Source: Amycolatopsis pittospori
GTDB taxonomy: Bacteria > Actinomycetota > Actinomycetes > Mycobacteriales > Pseudonocardiaceae
Assembly: GCF_013870525.1 (NCBI RefSeq)
Contig: NZ_JACBXD010000024.1
Span: forward strand, 40,960-104,959
Direction of reading: 5' to 3'
DNA length: 64,000 bases
A program made the position numbers and the translations under genes. Each line of letters begins with the position of its first letter. The first letter of the stretch is position 1. The notes below the pieces were generated by a model. It made no database searches. It worked only from the letters and a program-made list of their open reading frames with translations, and was not told the DNA's origin. This document shows positions 30,249 through 39,540 of this stretch, in pieces.

Positions 30249-30916
30249 ACACCGAACTCGTCGTCCTGGACATGGCCGGGACCACCGTCGCCGACGACGG
30301 CCTGGTCATCCGCGCCTTCACCGAGGCGATCGCCGCCGCCGGAGTGTCCGAAGAGGACAGCCGCTTCCCGGGCATGCTCGACTACGTCGTCGAAACCATG
30401 GGGCAGTCCAAGATCGTCGTCTTCCGCGCCCTGCTCGACGGGAACGAGGAACTCGCGCGGCGTGCGAACACCGAATTCCAGACCGCCTATGGGAAACTCG
30501 TCGCCGACGGCCACTGTCAGCCCATCCCCGGCGCCGAGGACACGATCCAGGAGCTGCGCGCCCAAGGCGTGAAGGTCGCCCTCACCACCGGTTTCGCGGC
30601 CACCACCCAGAACGCGATCCTGGACGCCCTGGGTTGGCACGGCCTCGCCGACGCCGTCCTGGCGCCGGGTGAGGGTGTCCGTGGACGCCCGTTCCCCGAC
30701 CTAGTCCTCGCCGCGGCACTGCGGCTCGAAATCACCGACGTCCGCCGGATCGCCGTCGCCGGCGACACCCCCTCGGACGTCCGGACCGGCCTCTCCTCCG
30801 GCGCATCGCTCGTCGCCGGCGTGCTCACAGGATCGGCGAAGAGGCCGGAACTGGAAGCCGCCGGTGCCACGCACGTCCTCGAATCCGTCCGCGACCTCCC
30901 CGCCCTGCTGTCCTAA
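30242..30916 (+). CDS. Phosphonatase-like HAD hydrolase (TIGR03351/PhnX type)
   Basis: The 224-residue HAD protein has D10-M-A-G-T-T as motif I. The MGQSK57 segment in the cap matches the position of the Schiff-base Lys of phosphonoacetaldehyde hydrolase, and motif III is AGDTPSDVRTG. The presence of Lys57 supports real phosphonatase chemistry rather than a generic phosphatase. It overlaps the oxidase gene by seven bases. Expected products from phosphonoacetaldehyde are acetaldehyde and phosphate. Confidence 0.82.
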   Translation: MVNTELVVLDMAGTTVADDGLVIRAFTEAIAAAGVSEEDSRFPGMLDYVVETMGQSKIVVFRALLDGNEELARRANTEFQTAYGKLVADGHCQPIPGAEDTIQELRAQGVKVALTTGFAATTQNAILDALGWHGLADAVLAPGEGVRGRPFPDLVLAAALRLEITDVRRIAVAGDTPSDVRTGLSSGASLVAGVLTGSAKRPELEAAGATHVLESVRDLPALLS

Positions 30917-30954
30917 TGAGGGGGTAAGGCGAAAGTGGCGTGGTCGGTACAGCT

Positions 30955-31169
30955 GGTCGTGAGTGGCGATTCGGGGTTATTGAGGGGTAAGGCAAACGTT
31001 TCGTGTCTCAGCTACCCGCTCGTCAAGGTTGCGAAAGCCACTTTCGCAACCTTCAACGTTGCGAGAGTGGCTTTCGCAACACCTGCCACGCGGCCGGACG
31101 CAACGACCGGCGCCGACCATGCCACCTTTGCCTTACCTCTCAATAGAACCCGAAACGCCACTCACGACC
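30955..31169. repeat. Composite nested palindrome (families D and B), copy 3
   Basis: Outer arms of about 42 bp (30955-30996 and 31127-31169) pair imperfectly and share GGTCGTGAGTGGC and GGTAAGGCAAA. Centred inside is a family B element, 31028-31050 and 31058-31080, with one G-U-compatible mismatch and the spacer CTTCAAC. It lies between two co-directional phosphonate genes, in a 390-bp gap that has no other visible content. Confidence 0.8.
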
Positions 31170-31306
31170 CACTCGCGCCTGACCAGGGCCGAAGGCGTCC
31201 TCCGTCGCATCAGACGCGGCGAAGGGAGCCATCGCCGCACCGCCGGCCTCACCCACGAACACGACACGTTCGACCTTCTCCTCAAAATAAAAGGAGCTTT
31301 GACGAC

Positions 31307-32326
31307 ATGAAGAAACTCGCGGCCGCCGCCCTCGCCGGGCTGCTCACGGTCACCCTGGCCGCCTGCGGCGGCACCGCCGGCGGCGCGTCCGGCGACCAGA
31401 CCGTCACGCTGTACACAGTGGACGGCCTGGAGGACTGGTACGCCCAGCGCGTCGAGGAGTTCAAGGCCAAGACCGGCATCACCGTCCAGGCGGTGACCGC
31501 GGGCTCCGGCGAGGTCGCCTCGCGGGTGGAGAAGGAGAAGGCCAACACCCAGGCCGACATCCTGGTCACCCTCCCGCCGTTCATCCAGCGGGCCGCGTCG
31601 CAGGGCCTGCTCGCCACCTCGGCACCGTCCGGCATCGACCAGGTCCCCGCCGGGCAGAAGGACGGCCAGGGCCGCTACTTCGCCATCATGAACAACTACC
31701 TCAGCTTCATCCGCAACCCGCAGGCCACCTCGAAGACCTGGGACGACCTGCTCGCGCCCGCGCTCAAGGGCAAGCTCCAGTATTCGACCCCGGGCGAGGC
31801 GGGCGACGGCACCGCCGTGCTGCTGCAGCTCCAGCACGTCCTCGGCGAGCAGGGCGCGCTGGAATACCTCGCGAAGCTGGAAGCCAACAACGTCGGCCCG
31901 TCGTCGTCGACGGGCAAGCTGCAGCCGAAGGTGGCCAAGGGCGAGATCCTGGTGGCCAACGGCGACGTCCAGATGAACCTCGCCTCGATCGAGAAGAGCG
32001 GCGGCTTCGAGATCTTCTTCCCGGCCGACGCGCAGGGCAAGCGCTCCACCTTCGCGCTCCCGTACTACGCCGGTCTCGTGAACAACGCGCCGCACGCCGA
32101 GAACGCCAAGAAGTTCCTGGACTTCCTGCTCTCGCCCGAGGTCCAGGGCAAGGCCGTCGACGCCTTCGGCGCGCCGTCGCGGACCGACGTCACGCCGTCC
32201 GGGCCGCGGGCGGACAAGGTGAAGGCGGCCCTCGACGGCGTCGAGATCTGGCAGCCGGACTGGGACGCCGTCCTCACGAAGCTCGACGCCGACCTCGCCG
32301 CGTACAAGAAGGCCGTGGGCCGATGA
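31307..32326 (+). CDS. 2-Aminoethylphosphonate-type ABC transporter, substrate-binding lipoprotein
   Basis: The 339-residue protein has a lipoprotein signal with lipobox LAAC near residue 20. An iron/sulfate/AEP-type periplasmic-binding fold follows (VTLYTVDGLEDWYAQRVEEF, then ATSKTWDDLLAPALKG). It corresponds to PhnS-like proteins of AEP importers. AAAAGGAG precedes ATG 31307, and its stop overlaps the ATPase start (ATGA). The ligand is inferred from neighbours. Confidence 0.83.
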   Translation: MKKLAAAALAGLLTVTLAACGGTAGGASGDQTVTLYTVDGLEDWYAQRVEEFKAKTGITVQAVTAGSGEVASRVEKEKANTQADILVTLPPFIQRAASQGLLATSAPSGIDQVPAGQKDGQGRYFAIMNNYLSFIRNPQATSKTWDDLLAPALKGKLQYSTPGEAGDGTAVLLQLQHVLGEQGALEYLAKLEANNVGPSSSTGKLQPKVAKGEILVANGDVQMNLASIEKSGGFEIFFPADAQGKRSTFALPYYAGLVNNAPHAENAKKFLDFLLSPEVQGKAVDAFGAPSRTDVTPSGPRADKVKAALDGVEIWQPDWDAVLTKLDADLAAYKKAVGR

Positions 32327-33384
32327 CCCCGGCGGTCGAGTTCCGCGGGGTGTCCGTCCGCTTCGGACAGACGACCGCACTCTCGCCCCTGGATCTCACC
32401 GTGGCGAGGGGGGAGACCCTGGCCATGCTCGGGCCGTCCGGCTCCGGCAAGTCGACGGCCTTGAAGGCGCTCGCGGGGTTCGTCGTGCCGAGCACCGGCC
32501 GCGTCCTGCTCGACGGCGAGGACGTCACCGACCTGCCGCCGCACCGGCGCGGGCTCGGCGTCGTCGTCCAGAGTTACGCGCTGTTCCCGCATATGCGCGT
32601 AGAGGCCAATGTCGCCTTCGGACTCAAGGCGCGCAAGACGCCTCGCGCCGAGACGGCGAGCCGGGTCGCCGAGGCGCTGGAACTGGTCGGGATGGGCAAG
32701 TACGCCCGGCGGTACCCGCGCGAGCTTTCGGGCGGTCAGCAGCAGCGGGTCGCGCTCGCCAGGGCGCTGGCCATCCGGCCGCGCGTGCTGCTGCTGGACG
32801 AACCACTGTCCGCTTTGGACGCCGCCCTGCGCGAGGACATGGTCGCGGAACTCCTGCGGCTGCGCGCCGAACTGCCCGACACCACGCTGATCTACGTCAC
32901 CCACGACCAGGGTGAGGCGCTGGCGCTGGCCGACCGGATCGCCGTCATGCGCGACTCGAAGCTGGTCGAACTCGGCCCGAGCCGCGAGCTGTACCAGCGG
33001 CCGGCGACGGAGTTCACCGCGAGCTTCCTCGGCGCGTCCAACCTCATCGCGGTGGAGCTCATCCAGCCGGACGGCACTCGCGTCCGGCTCGGCGACCGCG
33101 AGCTGGCGGCCGACCCGTCCGGCATGATCCGGGCGGGGCAGCCGGTCGCGCTCGGCGTCCGGCCCCACCGGATCGGCATCACCGCGGTGGACGCCCCGGG
33201 CGCGCTGCCCGCCGTCCTGCGTGGCGTCCAATGGCGCGGTACGGGTTTCCGGCTCGACCTGGAACTGGCGCACAACGGCGACGAGGTGCGGGCCGAAGTG
33301 CCCGACGTCGAAGGTCTTCCGAGTGTGGGGGAGAAGGTCGGAGTGTCCATTCCGGACGGGTGCCCGCTGGTGGGTGTCGGATGA
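32323..33384 (+). CDS. Phosphonate-type ABC transporter ATPase
   Basis: The 353-residue ATPase has Walker A GPSGSGKST (37-45), Q-loop VVQSYALFPHM, signature LSGGQQQR, Walker B VLLLDEPLSALD and the H-loop VTHDQ. A TOBE domain from about residue 240 to the end is typical of the PotA/CysA/PhnT group. It overlaps both neighbours by four bases. Confidence 0.9.
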   Translation: MTPAVEFRGVSVRFGQTTALSPLDLTVARGETLAMLGPSGSGKSTALKALAGFVVPSTGRVLLDGEDVTDLPPHRRGLGVVVQSYALFPHMRVEANVAFGLKARKTPRAETASRVAEALELVGMGKYARRYPRELSGGQQQRVALARALAIRPRVLLLDEPLSALDAALREDMVAELLRLRAELPDTTLIYVTHDQGEALALADRIAVMRDSKLVELGPSRELYQRPATEFTASFLGASNLIAVELIQPDGTRVRLGDRELAADPSGMIRAGQPVALGVRPHRIGITAVDAPGALPAVLRGVQWRGTGFRLDLELAHNGDEVRAEVPDVEGLPSVGEKVGVSIPDGCPLVGVG

Positions 33385-34235
33385 CCGGCCTCGCGCTGGC
33401 CGCCGCGACGACACCGGCGCGGCGTCAGGAGAAACGGCCCGGCCACGGCTGGCTCCTGCTGCCGCCGGTCCTCATCCTGCTCGGGTTCTTCGGCTACCCG
33501 CTCGTGCTGGTCGTCCTGCAGTCCCTGGAATCGAAGACCGGCGAGTTCGGCCTCTCGGTGTGGCTGGACGTCCTGGGCTCGGCGGAATTCCGGGACGCCG
33601 CCTGGAAGACCGTCGCGCTCGCGCTCGGCGCTACCGCGGGCTGTGTGGTGCTGGGGACGTTCCTCGCCCTGGTGATCGCGTTCGTGCCGTTCCCGGGCGC
33701 GCGGACGATCTCGCGGCTGGTGGACACCGTGCTCGCGTTCCCGTCGTTCCTGATCGCGCTCGCGTTCACCTTCATCTACGGCAGTGCGGGCATCCTGGGC
33801 GCGGGCGGATTCCTGTACTCGCCGTTCGGGATCCTCCTGGCGGAGATCACCTTCTACACGCCGTTCGTGATGCGGCCGGCGCTCGCCGCGTTCGGTCAGG
33901 TCTCGTCGGCGCAGATGGAGGTCGCGGCCAGTCTCGGCGCGAAACCCGGACGCGTCCTGCGTCAGGTGATCCTGCCGGAAGCCCTGCCATCATTGGCTTC
34001 CGGCGCCTGCCTGACCATGCTGCTGGCGATGAACGAGTTCGGCATCGTGCTGTTCCTCGGCGCCAAGGACGTCACGACCCTGCCGATGCTGGTCTACGGC
34101 AAGGGGATCGTCACCTTCGACTTCCCGCAGGCGTGCGTCATCGCGGTGGTCAACATCGTGTTCTCCCTTGCCCTGTACGGAACCTACCGGCGACTGACGA
34201 AGGGAGGCGGCCGTGCTTCTGTGGACGAGGCGTAG
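33381..34235 (+). CDS. Phosphonate-type ABC transporter permease 1
   Basis: The 284-residue membrane protein has six predicted helices and the permease EAA loop (EVAASLGAKPGRVLRQVILPEALPSL, about 185-210), which contacts the ATPase. It is the PhnU-like subunit by order. ATG 33381 overlaps the ATPase stop. Confidence 0.85.
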   Translation: MTGLALAAATTPARRQEKRPGHGWLLLPPVLILLGFFGYPLVLVVLQSLESKTGEFGLSVWLDVLGSAEFRDAAWKTVALALGATAGCVVLGTFLALVIAFVPFPGARTISRLVDTVLAFPSFLIALAFTFIYGSAGILGAGGFLYSPFGILLAEITFYTPFVMRPALAAFGQVSSAQMEVAASLGAKPGRVLRQVILPEALPSLASGACLTMLLAMNEFGIVLFLGAKDVTTLPMLVYGKGIVTFDFPQACVIAVVNIVFSLALYGTYRRLTKGGGRASVDEA

Positions 34236-35010
34236 CCGGATCCTGCTGTGGGCGGTGTTCGCGGTGCTGTTCGTCGCGATCGTGCTGGCGCCGCTGCTGA
34301 TGATCGTGCTGGCGTCCGTCGCCGGGACCTGGACGGGCCTGCTGCCCGGGGCGCTCACCGGATCGCATTTCGCGCAGGCGCTGTCCGGGGAGACGTTCGC
34401 GAGTCTTTCGGTGAGCATCCAGACCGGCGTCATCGCGTCCCTGGTCTCGGTGCTGCTCGGGACTTGGGCCGCGCTCGCCGCGCGGTCGGCTCCGGCCAGG
34501 CTGCGGAAGATCGTCGACACCCTGTTCCACCTGCCGATCGCGGTGCCGTCGGTGGTGCTGGGGCTCGCGTTGCTGGTGGCGTTCAGCCGTCCGCCGCTGG
34601 CCTTCAACGGGACGCGCTGGATCGTGTTGCTCGGGCACGTGATGATCCTGCTGCCGTTCTCCTACAGCACCGTCTCCGCGGCGATCGCCCGGATGGACCC
34701 GCTGCTGGCGCAGGCGGCGGCGAGCCTCGGCGCGGGCCCGGTCCGGGTGCTGCTGCGCGTGCGGCTCCCGGTGCTGCTGCCGTCGATCTCGGCGTCGGCG
34801 AGCCTCGCGCTGGCGATGTCCATGGGCGAACTGGGCGCGACGATGATGCTGTACCCGCCGGACTGGCGCACGCTGCCCGCGAGCATCTTCGCGCTCACGG
34901 ACCGGGGACAGGTGTTCCTCGCGTCGGCGAGCACCGTACTGCTGCTGGCCGTCACCCTGGCCGGAGTGGTGATCCTCGGACTGGCACGCGGACGTGCTTC
35001 CCAGCGTTGA
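34213..35010 (+). CDS. Phosphonate-type ABC transporter permease 2
   Basis: The 265-residue membrane protein is the second permease, with an EAA loop AQAAASLGAGPVRVLLRVRLPVLLPS. It overlaps the first permease gene by 23 bases at GTG 34213, so it is coupled to it. It completes the importer and is the last clear gene of the phosphonate operon. Confidence 0.85.
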   Translation: MLLWTRRSRILLWAVFAVLFVAIVLAPLLMIVLASVAGTWTGLLPGALTGSHFAQALSGETFASLSVSIQTGVIASLVSVLLGTWAALAARSAPARLRKIVDTLFHLPIAVPSVVLGLALLVAFSRPPLAFNGTRWIVLLGHVMILLPFSYSTVSAAIARMDPLLAQAAASLGAGPVRVLLRVRLPVLLPSISASASLALAMSMGELGATMMLYPPDWRTLPASIFALTDRGQVFLASASTVLLLAVTLAGVVILGLARGRASQR

Positions 35011-35026
35011 ACGACACAGCGGTGAT

Positions 35027-35054
35027 GCAACCGTTCGTCCGCTTCGTTCCGTCT
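35027..35054 (+). promoter_or_regulatory. ECF-type promoter of lipoprotein 1
   Basis: GCAACC (35027-35032), a 17-base spacer and CGTCT (35050-35054) resemble an ECF -35/-10 pair. The second lipoprotein gene has the same two blocks with identical spacing and the same 12-base step from -10 to ATG, while the spacer between them differs. Transcription would begin at or next to the start codon. Confidence 0.55.
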
Positions 35055-35061
35055 TGCCGCC

Positions 35062-35547
35062 ATGAAGAACGCAGCGAAGACGCTGGGCGCGGGGCTCGTG
35101 CTCGCCGCGACGGCCGCCTGCGGCGCGGGCGGCCCGGGAGCACCGGCGAACACGAGCACCCCACCGGTCGTCACCACACCGTCCGATCTGCCCACCTCGC
35201 TACCGGCCAGCCCGCCGGTGGCGAAACCACCGATGTCGCGGCCGACCGTGGGCCCGCCGCCGTCGGACAAGATGCTGCCGCCGTCGCAGGTCGACGTCGC
35301 CAAGGTACCCAGCGGGCAGGTCAGCGCCGAGGAAGGCGCGCTGGTCAAGGTGCACGTCGAACTGAGCGGCTGCGACGAGGCCGCGGCGAACCTCGCCGAG
35401 CAGAACGCGCAGCGGGTCGTGATCAAGGTGAAGATCGACCACGGCAAGCCGGGGCAGATGTGCCCGCAGGTCATCCGCTACGCCGTCCTGCCGGTGCCGC
35501 TGGCCGAGCCGATCGGGCCGCGGACCGTCGTCCTGGAAGCAGGTTGA
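35062..35547 (+). CDS. Putative lipoprotein, paralogue 1
   Basis: The 161-residue protein has a lipoprotein signal with lipobox ATAAC (Cys about residue 20) and a Pro/Thr/Ser-rich linker (21-75). A C-terminal domain follows with a Cys pair (SGCDEA...GQMCPQVIRY) shared with the next protein. No known family is recognised. Likely role: an envelope protein under extracytoplasmic stress control, judged only from promoter and signal. Confidence 0.7.
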   Translation: MKNAAKTLGAGLVLAATAACGAGGPGAPANTSTPPVVTTPSDLPTSLPASPPVAKPPMSRPTVGPPPSDKMLPPSQVDVAKVPSGQVSAEEGALVKVHVELSGCDEAAANLAEQNAQRVVIKVKIDHGKPGQMCPQVIRYAVLPVPLAEPIGPRTVVLEAG

Positions 35548-35555
35548 GATCATGT

Positions 35556-35583
35556 GCAACCCCACAGCGGCCCCGTTCCGTCC
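35556..35583 (+). promoter_or_regulatory. ECF-type promoter of lipoprotein 2
   Basis: GCAACC (35556-35561), 17 bases, then CGTCC (35579-35583), 12 bases before ATG 35591 measured from the start of the -10. The block CGTTCCGTC is identical to that of the first lipoprotein promoter. Confidence 0.55.
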
Positions 35584-35590
35584 TAGCCGC

Positions 35591-36121
35591 ATGAGGTACT
35601 TAACGAATGTCATCGGCCTTGGCCTGATCGTCGTTGCGGTATCCGCTTGCGGGGCGCAGAACCAGGCAGCGGAACCCGCGGCCGGACCCGCGAGCGGCAC
35701 CCTCAGTACCGCCCCGCAGTCGCCGTCCGCACCGCCGTCTTCGTCGCCGGCGCCCGCGCCGGGGAACCAGCCGGGCAGCCAGCCGGGCGTGCCCGGCGCG
35801 CCACGCCAGGAGGTCCCGGAAGGCAGCACGAAGCTGCCGGACAAGCAGCTCGACGCGACGGCGCTCCCCGCGGACTACCCGCGTGAGGTGTACACGAGCA
35901 ACGGCGGGACGATCCTGAACATCCGCGGCCAGGAAGGCGGCTGCGGGCACGCGACCGCGGAGGCCGCGCAGCAGGACGGCGACCGGGTCACCGTCAACCT
36001 GACCGAACTGAAGGGCCAGACCGGCCAGATGTGCACCATGGACATCCGGCACCCGGTGATCTCGGTGGCCCTGGCGGGCCCGCTGGGCGAGCGGACCGTG
36101 GTCCTGAAGCAGATGCGGTAA
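35591..36121 (+). CDS. Putative lipoprotein, paralogue 2
   Basis: The 176-residue protein has lipobox VSAC, a Ser/Pro/Gly linker, and the same C-terminal pattern as its neighbour (EGGCGHATAEAAQQDGDRV...TGQMCTMDIRHPVISVALAGPLGERTVVL). The two genes are tandem duplicates that have diverged, each keeping its own promoter. Function unknown. Confidence 0.72.
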   Translation: MRYLTNVIGLGLIVVAVSACGAQNQAAEPAAGPASGTLSTAPQSPSAPPSSSPAPAPGNQPGSQPGVPGAPRQEVPEGSTKLPDKQLDATALPADYPREVYTSNGGTILNIRGQEGGCGHATAEAAQQDGDRVTVNLTELKGQTGQMCTMDIRHPVISVALAGPLGERTVVLKQMR

Positions 36122-36133
36122 CGCTCCAGAGAA

Positions 36134-36188
36134 TGCTATGAACGGCCCGTTACTGGCAAAATTTGCCAGTAACGGGCCGTTCATAGCA
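36134..36188. repeat. Family A palindrome, copy 3
   Basis: This 55-bp copy has perfect arms. It reads TACTGGCAAA where the others read TACTTGCAAA, with the matching change on the opposite arm (TTTGCCAGTA), so pairing is kept. It lies between convergent lipoprotein and fumarase genes. Confidence 0.9.
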
Positions 36189-36208
36189 TCCGGCAGGCTG
36201 TGGAGTCG

Positions 36209-37879
36209 TCAGCGGAAGCTGATCTGCAGCACCGGTTCCGAGGTGGCCTCGAAGAAGTCGTTGCCCTTGTCGTCGATGACGATGAACGCGGGGAAGTCCT
36301 CGACCTCGATCTTCCAGACCGCTTCCATCCCCAGTTCGGCGTACTCGAGCACGTCGACCTTCTTGATGCAGTCCTGCGCGAGCCGCGCGGCCGGGCCGCC
36401 GATCGAGCCGAGGTAGAAGCCGCCGTGCTCGTTGCACGCCGCGGTCACCTTCTTGGACCTGTTGCCCTTCGCCAGCATCACCAGTGAGCCACCCGCGGCC
36501 TGGAACTGCTCGACGTAGGAGTCCATGCGGCCGGCCGTCGTCGGACCGAAGGAGCCTGACGCGTAGCCCTCGGGCGTCTTCGCCGGACCCGCGTAGTACA
36601 CCGGGTGGTCGCGAAGGTACTGAGGCATCTCTTCGCCCGCGTCGAGCCGCTCGGCGATCTTCGCGTGAGCGATGTCGCGGGCGACGACGAGCGGGCCGGT
36701 CAGGGACAGGCGGGTCTTCACCGGCAGCTGCGAGAGCTGGGCACGGATCTCGGCCATCGGCCGGTTGAGGTCGACGGTCACCACCTCGTCGGACAGGTCG
36801 TCCTCGGTGACGTCCGGCAGGAACTGCGCCGGGTCGCGCTCCAGCTGCTCCAGGAAGACACCGTCGGCGGTGATCTTCGCCTTCGCCTGCCGGTCGGCCG
36901 AGCACGAGACGGCGACGCCGACCGGGCAGGAGGCGCCGTGGCGCGGCAAGCGGATCACGCGGACGTCGTGGCAGAAGTACTTGCCGCCGAACTGCGCGCC
37001 GATACCGAACTGGCGCGTCATCTCCAGCACCTGCTGCTCGAGGTCGACGTCGCGGAAACCGTGGCCCAGTTCGGAACCCTCGGTCGGGAGGTCGTCGAGG
37101 TAGCGGGCCGAAGCCAGCTTCGCGACCTTCAGGTTGAACTCCGCCGACGTGCCGCCGACGACGATCGCGAGGTGGTACGGCGGGCAGGCGGCGGTGCCGA
37201 GGCTGCGCAGCTTCTCGTCGAGGAACTTCGCGAGCCGCTTCGGGTTCAGGACCGCTTTCGTTTCCTGATAGAGGAACGTCTTGTTCGCGCTGCCGCCGCC
37301 CTTGGCCATGAACAGGAATTCATAGCTGGGAACTTCGGACTGCCCAGCTGTGTTGTCCTTGTGATAGAGCTCGATCTGCGCGGGCAAGTTGGTACCCGTA
37401 TTGCGCTCATCCCAGAAATTCACCGGCGCCATCTGCGAATAGCGCAGATTCAACTCCTGATAGGCGTCGAAAATGCCGCGTGACAGCGCGCGTTCGTCGT
37501 CGGCTCCGGTGAGTACGCCTTCGCCGCGTTTGCCGATCACGATCGCGGTGCCGGTGTCCTGGCACATCGGGAGGACACCGCCGGCGGAGATCGCCGCGTT
37601 GCGCAGCAGGTCCATCGCGACGAAGCGGTCGTTGCCGCTGGCCTCCGGGTCGTCGACGATCGCGCGCAGCTGCGCCAGATGCGACGAGCGCAGCAGGTGC
37701 TGGATGTCGGTGATCGCGGTCTTGGCGAGCTTGGTCAGCGCCTCGGGCTCGACCTTGAGGAACTTCCGGCCCGCGGCTTCGACGACCTCGACACCTTCGG
37801 TGCTGAGCAGCCTGTACTCGGTGTGGGTGTCCTTCGCGAGCGGAAGGACTTCAGTGTGCTGGAACGTGGTGGGCGCCAC
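36209..37879 (-). CDS. Class I fumarate hydratase (iron-sulfur type)
   Basis: The 556-residue protein contains both fumarase class I domains: an N-terminal domain ([16 protein letters not shown], with a cluster-ligand Cys) and a C-terminal domain ([32 protein letters not shown]). It is homodimeric with a [4Fe-4S] cluster and interconverts fumarate and malate in the TCA cycle. GTG 37879 ([15 protein letters not shown]) is preferred; the frame stays open further upstream through non-coding repeats. Confidence 0.92.
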   Translation of the reverse strand: MAPTTFQHTEVLPLAKDTHTEYRLLSTEGVEVVEAAGRKFLKVEPEALTKLAKTAITDIQHLLRSSHLAQLRAIVDDPEASGNDRFVAMDLLRNAAISAGGVLPMCQDTGTAIVIGKRGEGVLTGADDERALSRGIFDAYQELNLRYSQMAPVNFWDERNTGTNLPAQIELYHKDNTAGQSEVPSYEFLFMAKGGGSANKTFLYQETKAVLNPKRLAKFLDEKLRSLGTAACPPYHLAIVVGGTSAEFNLKVAKLASARYLDDLPTEGSELGHGFRDVDLEQQVLEMTRQFGIGAQFGGKYFCHDVRVIRLPRHGASCPVGVAVSCSADRQAKAKITADGVFLEQLERDPAQFLPDVTEDDLSDEVVTVDLNRPMAEIRAQLSQLPVKTRLSLTGPLVVARDIAHAKIAERLDAGEEMPQYLRDHPVYYAGPAKTPEGYASGSFGPTTAGRMDSYVEQFQAAGGSLVMLAKGNRSKKVTAACNEHGGFYLGSIGGPAARLAQDCIKKVDVLEYAELGMEAVWKIEVEDFPAFIVIDDKGNDFFEATSEPVLQISFR

Positions 37880-38262
37880 TGCGCAGGCTCCTTTGCCGGC
37901 ATCGGGAACCCGCCCACGGTACAAGGCGAGGCCCGTGTGACCGGCGCCACGTGGGCGAGGGCGGCGCTGCCGCGCGTGACAGGAACGGCCCGTTACTTGC
38001 GAAAAGCACCATGCAAAGAAATGGTGACCACAATGCGGGGGTTCGGGGTTCACCCCGGGCGGGTTCGGGGTCGCACCCCGAATAACGCAGTTCGGGAGGC
38101 CGGGCCCACCCCGACGGACCCGACCTCCCGGGGAAAGCGATCCGGGCGCGAACACCCGACCGCGAAGACTTATTTACCTGCACGACGGTCTCGTGACCTA
38201 GGTCATAAGTCAACGCTGCCGAACGGGTGTCGCTTTTACCGCGCCGAAAGGCGCAATGAGGA
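37880..38262. other. Intergenic region with several small palindromes
   Basis: This 383-bp gap has no credible gene. It contains a single remnant arm of family A (37983-38000) with no partner arm. TTCGGGGTcgcACCCCGAA lies at 38064-38082, and a weaker hairpin at about 38102-38139 pairs CGGGAGG with CCTCCCG. The 12-bp palindrome TGACCTAGGTCA (38194-38205) is bracketed by GACTTAT and ATAAGTC. It must include the fumarase promoter and the end of the sigB transcript. Confidence 0.55.
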
Positions 38263-39294
38263 CTACGAAGCGTAGGCGCGCAGGCGGTCGGCCCGCTCAC
38301 CCTGGCGAAGCTTCGACATGACCTCTCGCTCGATCTGCCGAACGCGCTCACGGGAGAGCCCGAAGTGCTTGCCGATCTGGTCGAGCGTGCGCGGCTGGCC
38401 GTCGTCGAGGCCGTAGCGGAGACGGATCACCTGGGACTCCCGGTCATCCAGCGTCGCGAGCACGCGGCGCAGGTCGTCCTGGAGCAGACCGGAGATCACG
38501 GCGCTCTCGGCGTCGGTCGCCTCGGAGTCCTCGATGAAGTCACCGAGCGGGGCGTCCTCCTCGGTGCCGACCGGCATGTCCAGGCTCACCGGGTCACGCG
38601 AGTGGTCGAGCAGGTCGGAGATCTTGTGCGCCGGGATGCCCGATTCGGCGGCCAGTTCCTCGTGCGTGGCATCACGGCCGAGCTGCTGGTGCAGGTCACG
38701 CTTGATGCGGGCCAGCTTGTTCACCTGTTCCACCAGGTGGACCGGCAGCCGGATGGTGCGTCCCTGGTCGGCCATCCCCCTGGTGATGGCCTGGCGGATC
38801 CACCAGGTGGCGTACGTCGAGAACTTGAACCCCTTGGAGTAGTCGAACTTCTCCACCGCGCGGATCAGACCCAGGTTCCCCTCCTGGATCAGGTCGAGCA
38901 GCGGCATCCCCCGGCCGGTGTAGCGCTTCGCCAGCGAGACCACGAGGCGGAGGTTGGCCTCCAGCAGGTGGTTCTTCGCGACGTGGCCGTCGCGCACCAG
39001 CGCGGCCAGCTCCGAACGACGCTTCGGCGTCAGGTTCTCGGCGGTGTCCTTCATGTGCTGGGCGAACACACCCGCTTCGATGCGCTTGGCCAGCTCGACC
39101 TCGTCGGCGGCCGACAGCAGTGCCGTCTTGCCGATCCCGTTGAGGTAAACGCGAACGAGGTCCGCGGCCGGGCTCTGGGCGTCGAGGTCGGCGTCGGTGA
39201 GCGCCCCCGCGCTCGCCGGCTCCTGGGTGGATTGCGCCGGGATACGGCGCTCGCGAATCCCGCGCGCTTCGCGTTCGAGAGTCTGGACTGACAT
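38263..39294 (-). CDS. sigB: Group 2 sigma-70 factor, SigB type
   Basis: The 343-residue protein has sigma regions 1.2 ([16 protein letters not shown]), 2 ([30 protein letters not shown]...[21 protein letters not shown]), 3 and 4 ([20 protein letters not shown]). Without the long acidic N-terminus of the primary factor, it fits the SigB/HrdD-like group. Its promoter specificity should be close to that of the housekeeping sigma. GGGGAGG precedes ATG 39294. Confidence 0.88.
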   Translation of the reverse strand: MSVQTLEREARGIRERRIPAQSTQEPASAGALTDADLDAQSPAADLVRVYLNGIGKTALLSAADEVELAKRIEAGVFAQHMKDTAENLTPKRRSELAALVRDGHVAKNHLLEANLRLVVSLAKRYTGRGMPLLDLIQEGNLGLIRAVEKFDYSKGFKFSTYATWWIRQAITRGMADQGRTIRLPVHLVEQVNKLARIKRDLHQQLGRDATHEELAAESGIPAHKISDLLDHSRDPVSLDMPVGTEEDAPLGDFIEDSEATDAESAVISGLLQDDLRRVLATLDDRESQVIRLRYGLDDGQPRTLDQIGKHFGLSRERVRQIEREVMSKLRQGERADRLRAYAS

Positions 39295-39540
39295 TCTGCC
39301 TCCCCGGTCACGGGCTGAACGTGCTGCGATGTGTCCACCGGATCCGGCTCGGCGTAGCAGGCCCTGTGGAAAACCCGCTACTCCTTGCCGTCCCAGCTTG
39401 GCTGGACACTGGGCTCAACGCCGGGAGGTCCGAAAACGTTCCCGGCCGCTGTACAGGAGACGGGTGGCTGACCTGGGGCGTTGCTCCACCAACCCTGAGC
39501 TTTTCCTGAGAATGCCCGCCCTCGGGAGAAGAACTGTGGT

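Noticed and set aside
36209..38155. Fumarase with a long N-terminal extension
   Set aside because: The extension translates intergenic palindromes and is low in normal codon use; GTG 37879 fits class I fumarases.
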